Source of the DNA: Arabidopsis thaliana
Lineage: Eukaryota; Streptophyta; Magnoliopsida; Brassicales; Brassicaceae
Length of the DNA: 64,000 bases
Assembly: GCF_000001735.4 (NCBI RefSeq)
Contig: NC_003074.8
Location: 6,696,101 to 6,760,100, forward strand
Reading direction: 5' to 3'
Shown here: piece after piece, positions 40,282 through 51,499 of the stretch
Numbering within the stretch: position 1 is the first letter of the stretch
How the letters are laid out: each line of letters starts with the position of its first letter
The notes under the pieces: model-generated
What the model saw: only the letters and a program-made list of their open reading frames with translations
Told to the model about the DNA's origin: nothing
Database searches by the model: none
Made by a program: the position numbers and the translations under genes

Positions 40282-42299
40282 TTATCTCTTGCAAACCACT
40301 CCCTTGCCACCTAAGCCACTGGCACAACTCATCTCAGGGAGCTCCAATTTGCTCCGGCCATTGTTGCTGTCTCCGTTACCGGTGAACCTTGCGGCTGAAC
40401 AGTCAGGTGCAAAAAGTCCGGTGGTCTGAAATTCTCTGTCACCACCCATCACAGGCATGTGGACTCCAATCTTAACTCGGCTAACGTAGTTAGACCTATA
40501 AGTCTGTCCCAAAACACCATCGACATTATCGCTAAGGTCTTGGAACTTGAAGCCTAGGTCAAGGTGAGCTAGACAGTCGTCTTCCTTCACGTCGTAGCCA
40601 TGGATTCTTGAATCTTCCATTGTTATTGGCACCACTCTTGCTGTGATCTTAAGCAAACCCTCTACTTCAACCTGAATTATAAAACATATTAATTGACTGG
40701 TATCAGGGATATATCATTATTTAGGTATATATCTTAAAAACTGAAAATCTTTGTTAAGTATTATTGAGTTTATATATATTGAAAAATTGATATGTCTTTG
40801 AATAAGTGACCTTGTGGCTAAAGTAATAGTATTTTCTTAGGGCATACCTCAAGATTGTTAGTATCAGTGTTGACTCGCTTGACCGAGACCTCAGGGTATA
40901 CACCAGGGGAAGAAGTCCACCTGGCACCGTCTAGCTGAGGAAGTGAGATAACATTTCCGTCGAAAGAGACGGCAATCCGGTCAACGGAATCATCCCACGT
41001 GGCAGTCTTTAGGGCTCCGACGTATAAACGGTGAGTGCCGAAGAGTATGGCAATGGATTGGACCCATGTGAAGTCACGTGCCATACCAGCTCTACGTTTA
41101 CCGATGAAATGAGCGTTGATGTGAAGGTTAGGATCAGAGATAAGGCAGAAGTTGGAGTCTTTCTTGCCGTGGAAGTAAAAGGTTAGACCATCTCCTCCGA
41201 TGAAACGTGGGTCTTGGCAAACAGATCCAGGCTTGTCGCAATCTGCATCACAATGTATCGTTATTTAGAACGTATTAAGTAACTGAATAATAAGGAATTT
41301 AAGAGGAGATCGATCGATGGATTAAGATGACATACTGCAAACAGGCTTGCAAGTGACGCAATCCACTTGACAAGAACGGGGACAATCGGCGGGGCAAGTG
41401 TATTCAACTCCGTAACATGGAGAGCGCTGCTTCTTACACCTGACCCTTTTGGCACCTGCTGCTTCCTCTTCGTCTGATGGCGGGGGAACGTAAGGGGGAG
41501 AGCCGGAAGGAGTTGGGACGGAAGGTGGCGTAGGAGGAGTGGGAGTAACATCAGGAGGACTTGGCACGGATGGCGTAGGAGGAGTGGGAGTAACATCAGG
41601 AGGACTTGGCACAGATGGCGTAGGAGGAGTGGGAGTAACATCAGGAGGACTTGGCACAGATGGTGTAGGAGTTGGAGGCGGTGGTGAAACTGGCGGAGGG
41701 GGACTTGGCATAGGATCAGTAGGAACTGGTGGAGTGGGACTTGGCACAGAAGGTGTAGGAGTCGGAGGTGGTGGTGAAACTGGTGGGGTGGGACTTGGCA
41801 CGGAAGGTGTAGGAGTCGGAGGTGGTGGTGAAACTGGTGGAGTGGGACTTGGCACAGACGGTGTAGGAGTTGGAGGTGGTGGTGAAACTGGTGGAGTGGG
41901 ACTTGGCACAGATGGTGTAGGAGTTGGAGGCGGTGGTGAAACTGGTGGAGTAGGGCTTGGCACGGAAGGTGTAGGAGGTGGTGGTGAAACTGGTGGAACA
42001 GGAGCAGGAGGAGTGTATCCACCGTCATCACCACCACTGTCATCGCCGCCACCATCGTCGCCAGGGGAAGGAGGACCACATATGGGTTTGCAAGAAGCAC
42101 ATTCGACATGGCAAGAGTCAGGGCAAAACTTGGGACAAACATGTTCCAAGTTGTAACAATGTTTGTACTTCTTGATCTTACATGTTGCGTGGCTTGGGTT
42201 CTTGGCTATGCCCGGGGGTGTATCGGCCATTGTTAATGCAAGTGATGCCAGGAGTATGCATCCCAATATTTGAAGTCTTGTGTGTTTAGCTAGATCCAT
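40282..42299 (-). CDS. At3g19430: Secreted Cys/Pro-rich protein with root-cap domain
   Basis: Three exons, complement of 41336–42299, 40848–41242 and 40282–40671, give about 582 aa. Residues 1–25 are a signal peptide (LGCILLASLALTMA). Two related eight-Cys modules flank a proline-rich region. The first is CKIKKYKHCYNLEHVC…CPDSCHVECASCKPIC and the second CKKQRSPCYGVEYTC…CPRSCQVDCVTCKPVC. The region between is acidic/Gly at its start, then consists of tandem Pro/Ser/Thr repeats (VSPPPPTPTPSVPSPTPP, then DVTPTPPTPSVPSPP). After the second module comes the root-cap family domain (GGDGLTFYFHGKKDSNFCL, then HINAHFIGKR, GVLGQTYRSNYV), ending MSCASGLGGKGVVCKR. LEA-related in older annotation, but it has no LEA repeats. 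Likely extracellular or wall-associated. Exact repeat count may vary between accessions. Confidence 0.88.
41525..42005. repeat. Coding minisatellite in At3g19430
   Basis: On the plus strand, three ~45-bp units (41535–41670, GGAGTGGGAGTAACATCAGG) are followed by about five ~54-bp units (41670–42000, GGTGGTGAAACTGG…GGAGTGGGACTTGGCAC). They encode the Pro-rich repeats. The repeat also opens a 205-codon Gly-rich frame on the opposite strand, which is a by-product. Confidence 0.9.
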
Positions 42300-42408
42300 T
42301 GCCAAACCAAACAAAGAAGATAGAAAGGTGTTTGTTTTTTCAGTTGTTGTGTGCTTTAGGATTTGATGGTATGAATGATGATGATGCAGTACAAGTGCTC
42401 TGATATGG

Positions 42409-42416
42409 TTTATATA
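42409..42416 (-). promoter_or_regulatory. TATA box of At3g19430
   Basis: TATATAAA on the minus strand, 110 bp upstream of the start codon. Confidence 0.6.
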
Positions 42417-43792
42417 GATAAATATGTTGGGTTTATTAAATATCATGTTGGAGTCTTTTTAATCTTTTAAACAAGGGTTCCTTCTTAAATCTATATGGAG
42501 CTTGTAATTTAAGATTATTAACACCTTTATGCATAACTTAGTTATATTCTGTATATACATGCTTCAAGTTTTTATTTGATCGCAAAACGGATTCTCGAGT
42601 GTTAACTAGTAGTAGGTTAAAACTTTCACAATATAATTAAGATGAATTAAAAGATTTCTCGAAATTTTGATTAAAAGGATAAAAACTAATTAGCCTACCA
42701 TTGAAAAAAGGCTTGGCCATGATCATTATTTTGGTTCGAATTTTTTTATTAAAAATGAGAAATGGGGTTGTTAAAATTTTAGAGATTAATACTGATAAAA
42801 ATATCATCACCTTAGTTGACAATTAACTTGACATGTAAACAATTTTAGCGTAAAGTCAACCTCATATTTAACTAGGCAATATATACAATTAGCCATTAGA
42901 TATGAAATATATAATATCTAGCAAAACTGTTAGAATGAGTTTCGATTCCACTTTATGCAATTCTACGTAATACATAATGTATAAATGTGATATTAGTAAT
43001 TATATGTATAATCATGTAAAGGCTACATGAAAGTTTATGGGGAATCACTTTGCGATGAAGTGATCCGCATGCTACTTGAATTTCGTGTGGTAGCACATTT
43101 TGACATTTTGGAGGTCACATGATAGAAAACAACAATGATAAGTTAAGCTATGATAAACACCTGCTTTACAGCTATATGTTTTCATTTTTCTACTTTGTCT
43201 TCTATTTGAAGAAACATCAAAATACTGCCATTTTCTCTGTTAGCGTTAACAATTCATCAAAATTAATTTTGTCGAACGATACTTTGTTTCTTATTCACTT
43301 AACTACATGCATGCTTTGGACTTTATGCGACTCAAGGAGGCACCGACTATATGTGTTATTATCAAAATTCTCTTCTTTAGTTACATATGTGTTATTATGT
43401 TCCCTCTCTGTGGTTATTTGGTCCTCTTTATTTTAAGGACTACTGTTAGTCCATAGTATATCAGATATTTGATAAATTGATCGGCCTGAACCAGACCTGG
43501 CTTGCTCAAAGAATATGCAGAACAAAAGCCATAAAGAGAGCTCTGTAAAGAATATACAGTAAACATGTTTTATGAATTAAGAAAGCTTGAAGTTGAAAAT
43601 AAAACATAACTCTTCTTTATGTAAGGAAATCAAATTTGATCATAAAAAACTTAACAAACTGTGTCAATTAAAAGCAAGGAATACTATATACCACCACTTG
43701 TTATTGAAATATATCAGTTTATTGAATTATTCAAGATTACAGTGAAGTAAATCCAAAAAAAGGTACAAAGGGTTTGCCCTGTGGTTTAATCA
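42417..43792. other. Spacer upstream of At3g19430
   Basis: AT-rich promoter region and the repeat-like stretch 43033–43110. The 105-codon plus frame at 43119–43436 has no recognised family and is not called. Confidence 0.4.
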
Positions 43793-44410
43793 CTAGCTCG
43801 CCTCTTCTTCTTGCTGGAATTGAGTTAAACTTGGAACATAATTAAACAAAAATGGCCAGTTTGAAAAGAATCCTAAATCCACTTTTCTGACTTGATTGTC
43901 CTCTCCAACAATGTATAGCACGTTTTTGAAGTTGGTTCCATCATATCTAGAATATTTATCACAACACACGAGGACTTTCTTCTCCTCATCGACCAAAAAG
44001 CTTTTACCATACCAACACCTCAAATAATTCAAATCCAATGCTACGACCATGCTCCAAGACAAAACGTTGGTCATCTCATCAATCTTATAATTATGACCCA
44101 TATCTCTGTCCTTGATGTAGCATAAAGTTGTAATAACACCGAAAGTTTCTCTTCTTTAACAACCAATAGAGACGCAATTGCATAAAAAGGATACTGACAC
44201 GGAAGTAGCAGACTTCTAAATCTCTCTGTTTTATAATCAAAACTCACTAAGAATGTGCAAAGATCAACTTCCTTTTTATCAAATATTTATCTTTTTCGCA
44301 AGCAAACCAATGAGTATTTCTCTTCAAATTTTTTGGTTACTATATCTCTTTTTTATCACCTAAGCGCCGTCGTTTCTCTTCAAATCTCTCTGTTTTATAA
44401 TCAAAATTCA
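43793..44410 (-). pseudogene. FBA-type F-box pseudogene (C-terminal half)
   Basis: The minus strand holds the FBA C-terminus intact from about 44095 to 43793 (TNVLSWSMVVALDLNYL, FLVDEEKKVLVCCD, LYIVGEDNQ, FNYVPSLTQF). Upstream, after a frameshift near 44095, it continues as VVKEEKLSVLLQL and then as FLVSFDYKTERF and THWFACEKD (to about 44330), with further breaks. The F-box and first half are missing. TTTTGATTATAAAACAGAGA occurs twice (near 44215–44240 and 44385–44410), showing a local duplication inside the relic. Same family as At3g19410 and At3g19470. Confidence 0.85.
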
Positions 44411-44644
44411 GTTATTTTTAACAACTGATTTTTTGTGATTATTTAGAAAGTGAAGACAAAATGTTAATCCTCACCTCATGGAGGATTTACCAAAATAACA
44501 GAGAAATTAACGCTAAATTAACAGTTACAGTATTACTTTTGTCAGAATTACCAATTAATTATAAGCAAAAATATGAATTATTTGATTAATGAGTAATGAC
44601 TATCGGTTCCATCTTTCCCAAGTTCCTCTGCTCCAAAACCTCTT

Positions 44645-44676
44645 AAACCCTAATTCGAATTTAGCCTAAACCCTAA
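44645..44676 (+). promoter_or_regulatory. Two telo-boxes at the start of At3g19440
   Basis: AAACCCTAA at 44645–44653 and again at 44668–44676, the second ending one base before the start codon. Such motifs are frequent in genes for translation and RNA metabolism. Confidence 0.7.
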
Positions 44677-44677
44677 A

Positions 44678-47032
44678 ATGGCCAAATGGAGACTTGCGAC
44701 TGCGACGCTCCGTCGACAACTTCAATCCTCATCGCCAACTATCTCTACCTTCAAGAATCCAACCAAAGCATTGTCTGCGGCGGCTCATCAGTCTACTCGC
44801 AGCTACAGTACAACTCAGACCGATGATTCGAGAGGGAAATGGTTAACTTTACCTCCTTTTTCTCCCACCATCGATGGCACCGCCGTTGGAAAGGATCTCC
44901 TTTCCGACGGAGACTCTGTCAAATCTTCAACGGACAACTCAAAAACGACGGCGCTTAGGTGGATTCTTCGTTGTCGTCCCGATTTACCCAGAACTCTCGT
45001 TCAGAAACTCTTCCGCTTAAGACAGGTTCCTAGTCTCTTCCAATCTTGTATTCAACGAATTGTTGTCAGTTTCTTACATTGTAATTGATTCAGGTTAGAA
45101 GAGAAATGTCTATGAGTGTTGATGGTGATGAACTACAAAGAAGCCAGCTTAAAAGGGTAATGTTATTTTGTTATCTATTGATTGGAACAAGAACTGTTTT
45201 GTTGAAAGGCTGCTCTTTTATCTGATGATGTTGATTTCTGACCCTTGAAAGGTGGCAGCTAAGGAGTCCTTGAATGTAGGAGATAGAATTTACCTTCCTT
45301 TATCGGTTGACAATGATACGCCGCAGACGCCACCTGCTAAGAAAGAAAGCTTTCAATGTAGTGATGAAGAACGCAAATTCGTTTGCAGTTTGGTGTTGTA
45401 TAAGGTTTTGAAACTGTATACTATTGGTTTGCTTTTTTGTTTTTTTATTGATGTTATATACTTATATAGATTGATAGATCTTAACTGTGTGTTAATGTGC
45501 CAGGATCCAGCCATTATTGTTTTGAATAAACCTCATGGTTTGGCTGTTCAAGTGAGTCATTTATACTTCGCATTCTGTTGTATTGTGTATCATATTCTTG
45601 GAGCTTGTGAAATGTGATGACATTTGCTCTTTAATAGGGTGGGAGTGGGATCAAAACCAGTATTGATGAACTCGCTGCCTCTTGCTTGAAATTTGATAAA
45701 TCAGAATCTCCCCGGCTGGTTAGTTGCGAATCATAGTAAAGCACTGATTAAAACTGTATCTAAACGAAAGTGTATGATTTATTATGTTGTTTTTGTTAAT
45801 TTGAAAAGTATGAATCTATTGGCTTATGCAAGTATGGGATATGTATTAGGTGCACAGACTTGACAGAGACTGTAGTGGACTTTTGGTGTTGGCAAGAACA
45901 CAGACGGCTGCAACAGTTCTTCATTCCATATTCCGAGAGAAAACAACTGGTGCATCCGCATATGTAAATCCTCTGCTTTCTCTCCGATCTTTCCATTGCT
46001 TGTCATGGATCGTGGGAAATAAACATAAGTTTCTCTTCCAATGACTTTTATTTTACTTGGCAGGGTGTCAAAAAGAACGTAAAATCCTTGAAAAGAAAAT
46101 ATATGGCACTTGTGATCGGGTGTCCACCACGTCAAAGGGGACAGATTTCAGCGCCACTCAGAAAGGTCTTCACACTCTGTTTTAGCTAGAGAGTTTTATC
46201 CATCTGAGTTTTTAGTCTATTTTGTTTTATCTAGGAGTTGCTTTGTTTGTTCGAATTCGGTCATTGCTTTTGCTGCTTTACTGGAGTCAAATTTGAAGGT
46301 AAAATATATGTTAAATATCTGGGTAGGTGGTTGTGGATGATGGAAAATCTGAACGTATCACTGTTAATGACAATGGAGAACTCGTTTCTACTCAGCATGC
46401 TATCACCGAATACCGAGTGATTGAATCTTCACCACATGGTTAGTGAGACTGACTTCCATTTCTATTCAGTTAAACTTAAAGCAAATGATTTTGCCTTGAG
46501 TTTTTAGCACATTGTTGAATTGCAGGATACACATGGCTTGAGCTTCGCCCTTTAACCGGGAGAAAACATCAGGTCTCTATAGATATTCAGTTTTTGTTTC
46601 AACTTTCTCTCTTTTTTATGTTCTCTTAATACTAATCTGTTTTCAACTGTTCTTCGATTGCCACAGCTTCGTGTACACTGCGCTGAAGTGCTAGGAACAC
46701 CGATAGTCGGGGACTACAAATACGGTTGGCAAGCTCATAAAGCCCGGGAACCTTTTGTCTCTTCTGAAAACAACCCAACCAAGCAATCATCATCTCCTTT
46801 TGGATTGGATCTGGATGGTGGAGATGTCTCTTCGAAACAGCCACACCTTCATCTCCATTCAAAGCAAATCGATCTGCCAAACATATCACAGCTCTTGGAG
46901 AAAATGCAGGTCTCTTCAGACTCTGATATTTCGGATCTCGATAGCCTTAAATTCGATGCTCCATTGCCTAGTCATATGCAACTAAGCTTTAATTTGTTGA
47001 AATCTAGAGTCGAAACTTGTGACAAAAATTAG
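44678..47032 (+). CDS. At3g19440: Organellar RluA-type RNA pseudouridine synthase
   Basis: Ten exons: 44678–45025, 45094–45156, 45252–45404, 45504–45551, 45638–45718, 45850–45963, 46064–46165, 46327–46438, 46526–46572, 46667–47032; total 477 aa. The basic, acid-poor N-terminus ([19 protein letters not shown]) looks like a mitochondrial targeting peptide. A S4-like RNA-binding stretch is at about 90–140 ([18 protein letters not shown]). The catalytic domain begins [16 protein letters not shown]; motif II is [16 protein letters not shown] with catalytic Asp236. ITEYRVIE, then [19 protein letters not shown] is the conserved end. The enzyme isomerises uridine in rRNA or other organellar RNA; the exact site is unknown. 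The C-terminal ~100 residues ([18 protein letters not shown]) are plant-specific. Confidence 0.95.
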
Positions 47033-48420
47033 ATTTTTTTTCTTACCGAGCTTTCTTCTTTGTGTTCATTGAGGCCCAAGTATTTGTGTATTTGGACCTG
47101 AATATTCTCATACAAAGATAAATAATTATAATTAAATGATTTTTCGCATATAATCATTATTGTGGTATGATTAACACAGTTGGTGTGATGACTGATTGAC
47201 ACAATAATCACCGTTTGGATTCGATTCCTTTAATACTTGTCACTAGAGTTGTTTGACTAAACAGCTAACTTGTCACTAGAGTTATTGTGTTTGTATTTTG
47301 ATCTGTTATTAATCTGATTGGGTATAATTACAGATAGAGAGACATCTATATTGTAATTAAGACAATCTTAAAGTGTAAACTAAAAAGATCTCTCTGACCT
47401 CTGGAAAACGAAAGGTGGGTGACACATCACTCTAGCTATGAATATGATGAATATTCAGTACCTAACCGAACAAAGACTGGTTTGGTATTTTTATTGGAAA
47501 AAAGAGATAAATAATTGTGAATGTGAATTATCCTGTCTGAAAGGTAAGCTGATGACATGGCGTTATATGATTGGACGAGCTTCAGAACAAAAGAGTAGCG
47601 TCGAATCGAATCTTTACCTACTACACTTTGAACTTTGAAGTACATTACCTACTTCCTCCTTGATCGAACGTCTTTTCTCAAAACTATTTTATTTCCCCAA
47701 TTAAAGTAGTGGTGATAAATTCACAAAAATACAAACACTTTTATTTTTGACGTCAAAAACAAATACTTCTTTGAACAGGCTATTACAATATTTTTAAGAA
47801 AAAAGTAAGCAAAATAGTCCACAAACCAAAATCTGTAACATATTAAACGATTTATGTTTTTTTTTTTTTTTCTTAACTAGAGAACAATTCGGGCTTTTAC
47901 TAAGGATGATGAGTGTAGTTACCGAATAGTGTATTCATATAATCTTTTAATGAGCTTAAGATATGATATTATTTCGACTAATCAGATAAGAGTAGTTAGA
48001 TAATTTCGTAATAGAGCAACTCTTTCGCAAATAAAACCATTGTAAACATTACCAATTAGTTTTTCTTTTTTTTTGGTCACAACCAATTAGTTTGTTTGTT
48101 CTATTTTATGAAGTGCGTATTAAAGCTAACGTGTTTACAGTAACGCCACACAAATAAAAATAAAAATAATTATGTACTTTATGGATTTATAGAAAAAACA
48201 AGAATAGTCACCAAAAATTGATTGTGTCATATATCTTTTGTCAACTATTTTATCTTATTTTTCTATGGATATGTATGTCCAAAATGTTAGACAAAAAACC
48301 AAAAAATCATGTCCAAAATTTCGTTAGGCTGCCGATATCTCTGTTTCCCTTTCAACGACTATCTATTTAATTACCGTCGTCCACATTGTTTTTAATATCT
48401 TTATTCGAGGTTGGTTTAGT
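47033..48420. other. Spacer between At3g19440 and CAD4
   Basis: 3' UTR then AT-rich promoter DNA. No coding frame recognised. Confidence 0.45.
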
Positions 48421-48427
48421 TTTTTTT

Positions 48428-48637
48428 ACCAAACTCACTTTGCTACGTTTTTGCCTTTTTGGTATGGTTGTATTTGTACCACCGGGAAAAAAAAGATAAG
48501 AGGTTTGGTTGGTCGAGCTTACTGATTAAAAAATATACACGTCCACCAAATATTAAAACAATATATCCCATTTTTCCTCCTCTCTTTTGGTATTACATTA
48601 ATATTTTATTATTTCCCCATTTGCTCTGTATATATAA
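48428..48637 (+). promoter_or_regulatory. CAD4 promoter: AC/SMRE-like motifs and TATA box
   Basis: ACCAAAC (48428–48434) and ACCAAAT (48545–48551) fit the MYB secondary-wall element ACC(A/T)A(A/C)(C/T) found in lignin genes. TATATATAA (48629–48637) lies 122 bp upstream of the start codon. Presence of the motifs is seen; MYB46/MYB58-type control is inferred from other lignin promoters. Confidence 0.5.
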
Positions 48638-48758
48638 ACATATGTCAATAGAGTGCCTCTACAGTCATGTTTCCATAGACATAATCTCTCACCATTGTTT
48701 TTCTCTGCAAAACTAAAGAAACAAAAAAAGAAAAATCGGAGAAACCAAGAAAAAAGAA

Positions 48759-50905
48759 ATGGGAAGTGTAGAAGCAGGAGAAAAGAAGGCTTTAGGATGG
48801 GCTGCAAGAGATCCTTCTGGTGTTCTCTCTCCTTACTCCTACACTTTAAGGTTTTGTTTCCTCTTCTCCTTTCACAAGAAAATTTGGTTTTGTTATGTAG
48901 AATTTTTATGGTTTTATTGAACTTGTTTTTGTTGAAAATTGAATTTTGGTTTTGTTAATATATAGGAGCACAGGAGCAGATGATGTGTATATAAAGGTTA
49001 TATGCTGTGGAATATGCCATACTGATATTCACCAAATTAAAAATGATCTTGGAATGTCTAATTATCCTATGGTTCCTGGGTAATTTCTTCTCTCTTTTCT
49101 TATCTGCCTTATTTTTCAGCTTTATTCTTGACTGGTGTCCATGAATGGCGATTTTCTTTCATCTGTTAAAAATGGATGTTATCGCTAGACTTCAATTTAG
49201 ATCCCAATCATATATAAATAAGATGGTTTCAGATTTTAAATGGAATTACATCTTTTTAATTTATTTGAAGTTATGCATAGATTGTTGGTAAACTTAAGTA
49301 TATTAGCACTTGTGACTAGCTTAATAATTTCTAAGCGTGCTAGAGATAACTCCAAACAGTACATTTTCAAATGTAAGTAAATTGTTTAGACATATATTTT
49401 AATTTTAGATAACCTAAGGGCAAAAACAAATATTAGATAATCTTAGATTGTAAATACATGAAATTCTTATTTTTAATGGTTCAGATGAGTTGATTAGTAA
49501 GTAGTTAACCATATGATATGTAATATTTTGTACAAATGTTATTGATATATTCTTCTCGGAATTTAGATACCCATTATATGATGCATGTTGTTAAATGACT
49601 TTTGTGGTATGACAGAAGATTTTGGTATAAAGTTGACTTGACATTATTGTTAATTTGAAGATAATTGAACGTGCTACTGTTACACATCTGACATTCGTTT
49701 ATAACCACACCTGTCACTGTTTAGTCTTCTAAATTAATATGCAAACAAAAAACTCTGTCAATGTGGGACTTGTAGGGGTAACTGAAATATACGAGTAAGA
49801 TTCCGTAATAACTAAAAGTGTAATTTTGATTTACAGGCACGAGGTAGTAGGTGAGGTGTTGGAAGTGGGATCAGATGTGAGCAAGTTCACCGTAGGAGAT
49901 GTAGTCGGAGTCGGCGTGGTCGTTGGATGCTGCGGTAGCTGCAAACCATGCAGCTCAGAACTTGAGCAGTATTGTAACAAGAGAATCTGGAGTTACAACG
50001 ATGTCTACACCGATGGAAAACCTACTCAAGGTGGCTTCGCCGACACCATGATCGTCAATCAAAAGTAAGCACACGCACACACCTTGTTTCACAAGAAACA
50101 CACAGAGCATTTGTTTCTTCATCCACAAGTAACTTATTTTTGTTTCAAAAGGTTTGTGGTGAAGATTCCAGAAGGAATGGCGGTGGAGCAGGCTGCACCG
50201 CTACTCTGCGCGGGAGTAACGGTTTATAGTCCGTTGAGCCACTTCGGTCTAATGGCGAGTGGGCTTAAAGGAGGGATTCTAGGGTTAGGTGGAGTAGGGC
50301 ACATGGGTGTGAAGATAGCTAAAGCAATGGGACACCATGTGACTGTGATAAGCTCATCAGATAAGAAAAAAGAAGAAGCTATCGAACATTTAGGAGCTGA
50401 CGACTATGTGGTGAGCTCTGATCCAGCAGAGATGCAAAGACTCGCAGATTCCCTTGACTACATCATTGACACCGTACCGGTGTTTCACCCTCTCGACCCT
50501 TACTTGGCTTGTCTTAAACTCGACGGGAAATTGATTCTCATGGGTGTTATCAACACTCCTCTTCAGTTCGTGACCCCTCTCGTCATTCTTGGTCAGTACT
50601 ATTTCTTGCGTTTAAATCATATCTAGCTAATAACAACAAAATTCAATAGCAAACCTGATGTTTTTTTCTATATTTTGACAGGGAGGAAAGTGATATCAGG
50701 GAGCTTTATAGGGAGCATTAAAGAGACAGAAGAAGTGTTGGCTTTCTGCAAAGAGAAAGGGCTTACGTCGACGATTGAAACTGTGAAGATCGATGAGCTT
50801 AACATTGCGTTTGAGAGGCTTCGCAAGAACGATGTTCGTTACAGATTTGTGGTTGATGTTGCAGGAAGTAATCTGGTGGAGGAGGCTGCAACAACTACAA
50901 ACTAA
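48759..50905 (+). CDS. CAD4: Cinnamyl alcohol dehydrogenase CAD4
   Basis: Five exons, 48759–48850, 48966–49079, 49837–50064, 50152–50591 and 50682–50905, give 365 aa, the usual CAD length. Zinc-dependent medium-chain dehydrogenase that reduces coniferyl, sinapyl and related aldehydes with NADPH in monolignol synthesis; cytosolic. The catalytic zinc site has Cys48 (CCGICHTD), His70 and Glu71 ([12 protein letters not shown]). The structural zinc site has Cys101, Cys104, Cys107 and Cys115 (GCCGSCKPC…YC). The Rossmann motif is [11 protein letters not shown], followed by VISSSDKK, whose Ser favours NADPH. Intron 2 is unusually long for this gene (757 bp). MYB-type elements lie upstream. Confidence 0.97.
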
Positions 50906-51499
50906 AGAGGGCAGGGCACATTGATACATGAACGAAAAATTGTAACGGGCTTGTTTGTCCAACGAATGTTTTGTTGTTGTCTTTTTCAAATGGTTCAAAC
51001 ACGAATGCTTTGGCTTTATTTTTTTCTAATCAATGTGGATTTTCTGTTTACGTGTGTTTGTCACAAGAAAATCATTATGATAAGAATTTTCTTCCACTTG
51101 AACTCAAATTTGTTAACAATTCTGAATCTGAATTATGGCTGACACCAATTGAAACTGAGAACCAGTTTAAAGTGATTATAAAGAAAAGTGAAATCTTTTT
51201 ATTGCCAACCAACTTTGGGCTAAGTATTAAAAGAAAATAATACTTTTTTGATAAGAAAAAAAAAAGAGGAAAATAATTTGATTATAATTAAAATCTAAAA
51301 ACTTTTTCGCGGAAGCGTTAAGGAAAAATCTTTGATCTTTGGAAAGGAAGAGAGCAGGCGCAATCGAGTAATCCAAAGGAGTTGCGTTGTTCTGCGATCA
51401 CGAAGCGGTCTCTCGGCAAATCTTTCGACGCAAGACATCGATTCGTGTATTTCATTTTTGCTTTGGAACTCTATGCGGAAGAACCCTAATTGATTCGCC
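50906..51499. other. Spacer between CAD4 and RTNLB11
   Basis: CAD4 3' UTR and RTNLB11 promoter and leader. GAACCCTAATTG just before the start resembles a telo-box. Nothing else. Confidence 0.4.

Noticed and set aside
41539-42156. 205-codon Gly-rich frame on the plus strand opposite At3g19430
   Set aside because: It is the mirror of the Pro/Ser repeat coding minisatellite; composition is fully explained by the sense gene.
43119-43436. 105-codon plus frame upstream of At3g19430
   Set aside because: Hydrophobic, T-rich chance frame without motifs.
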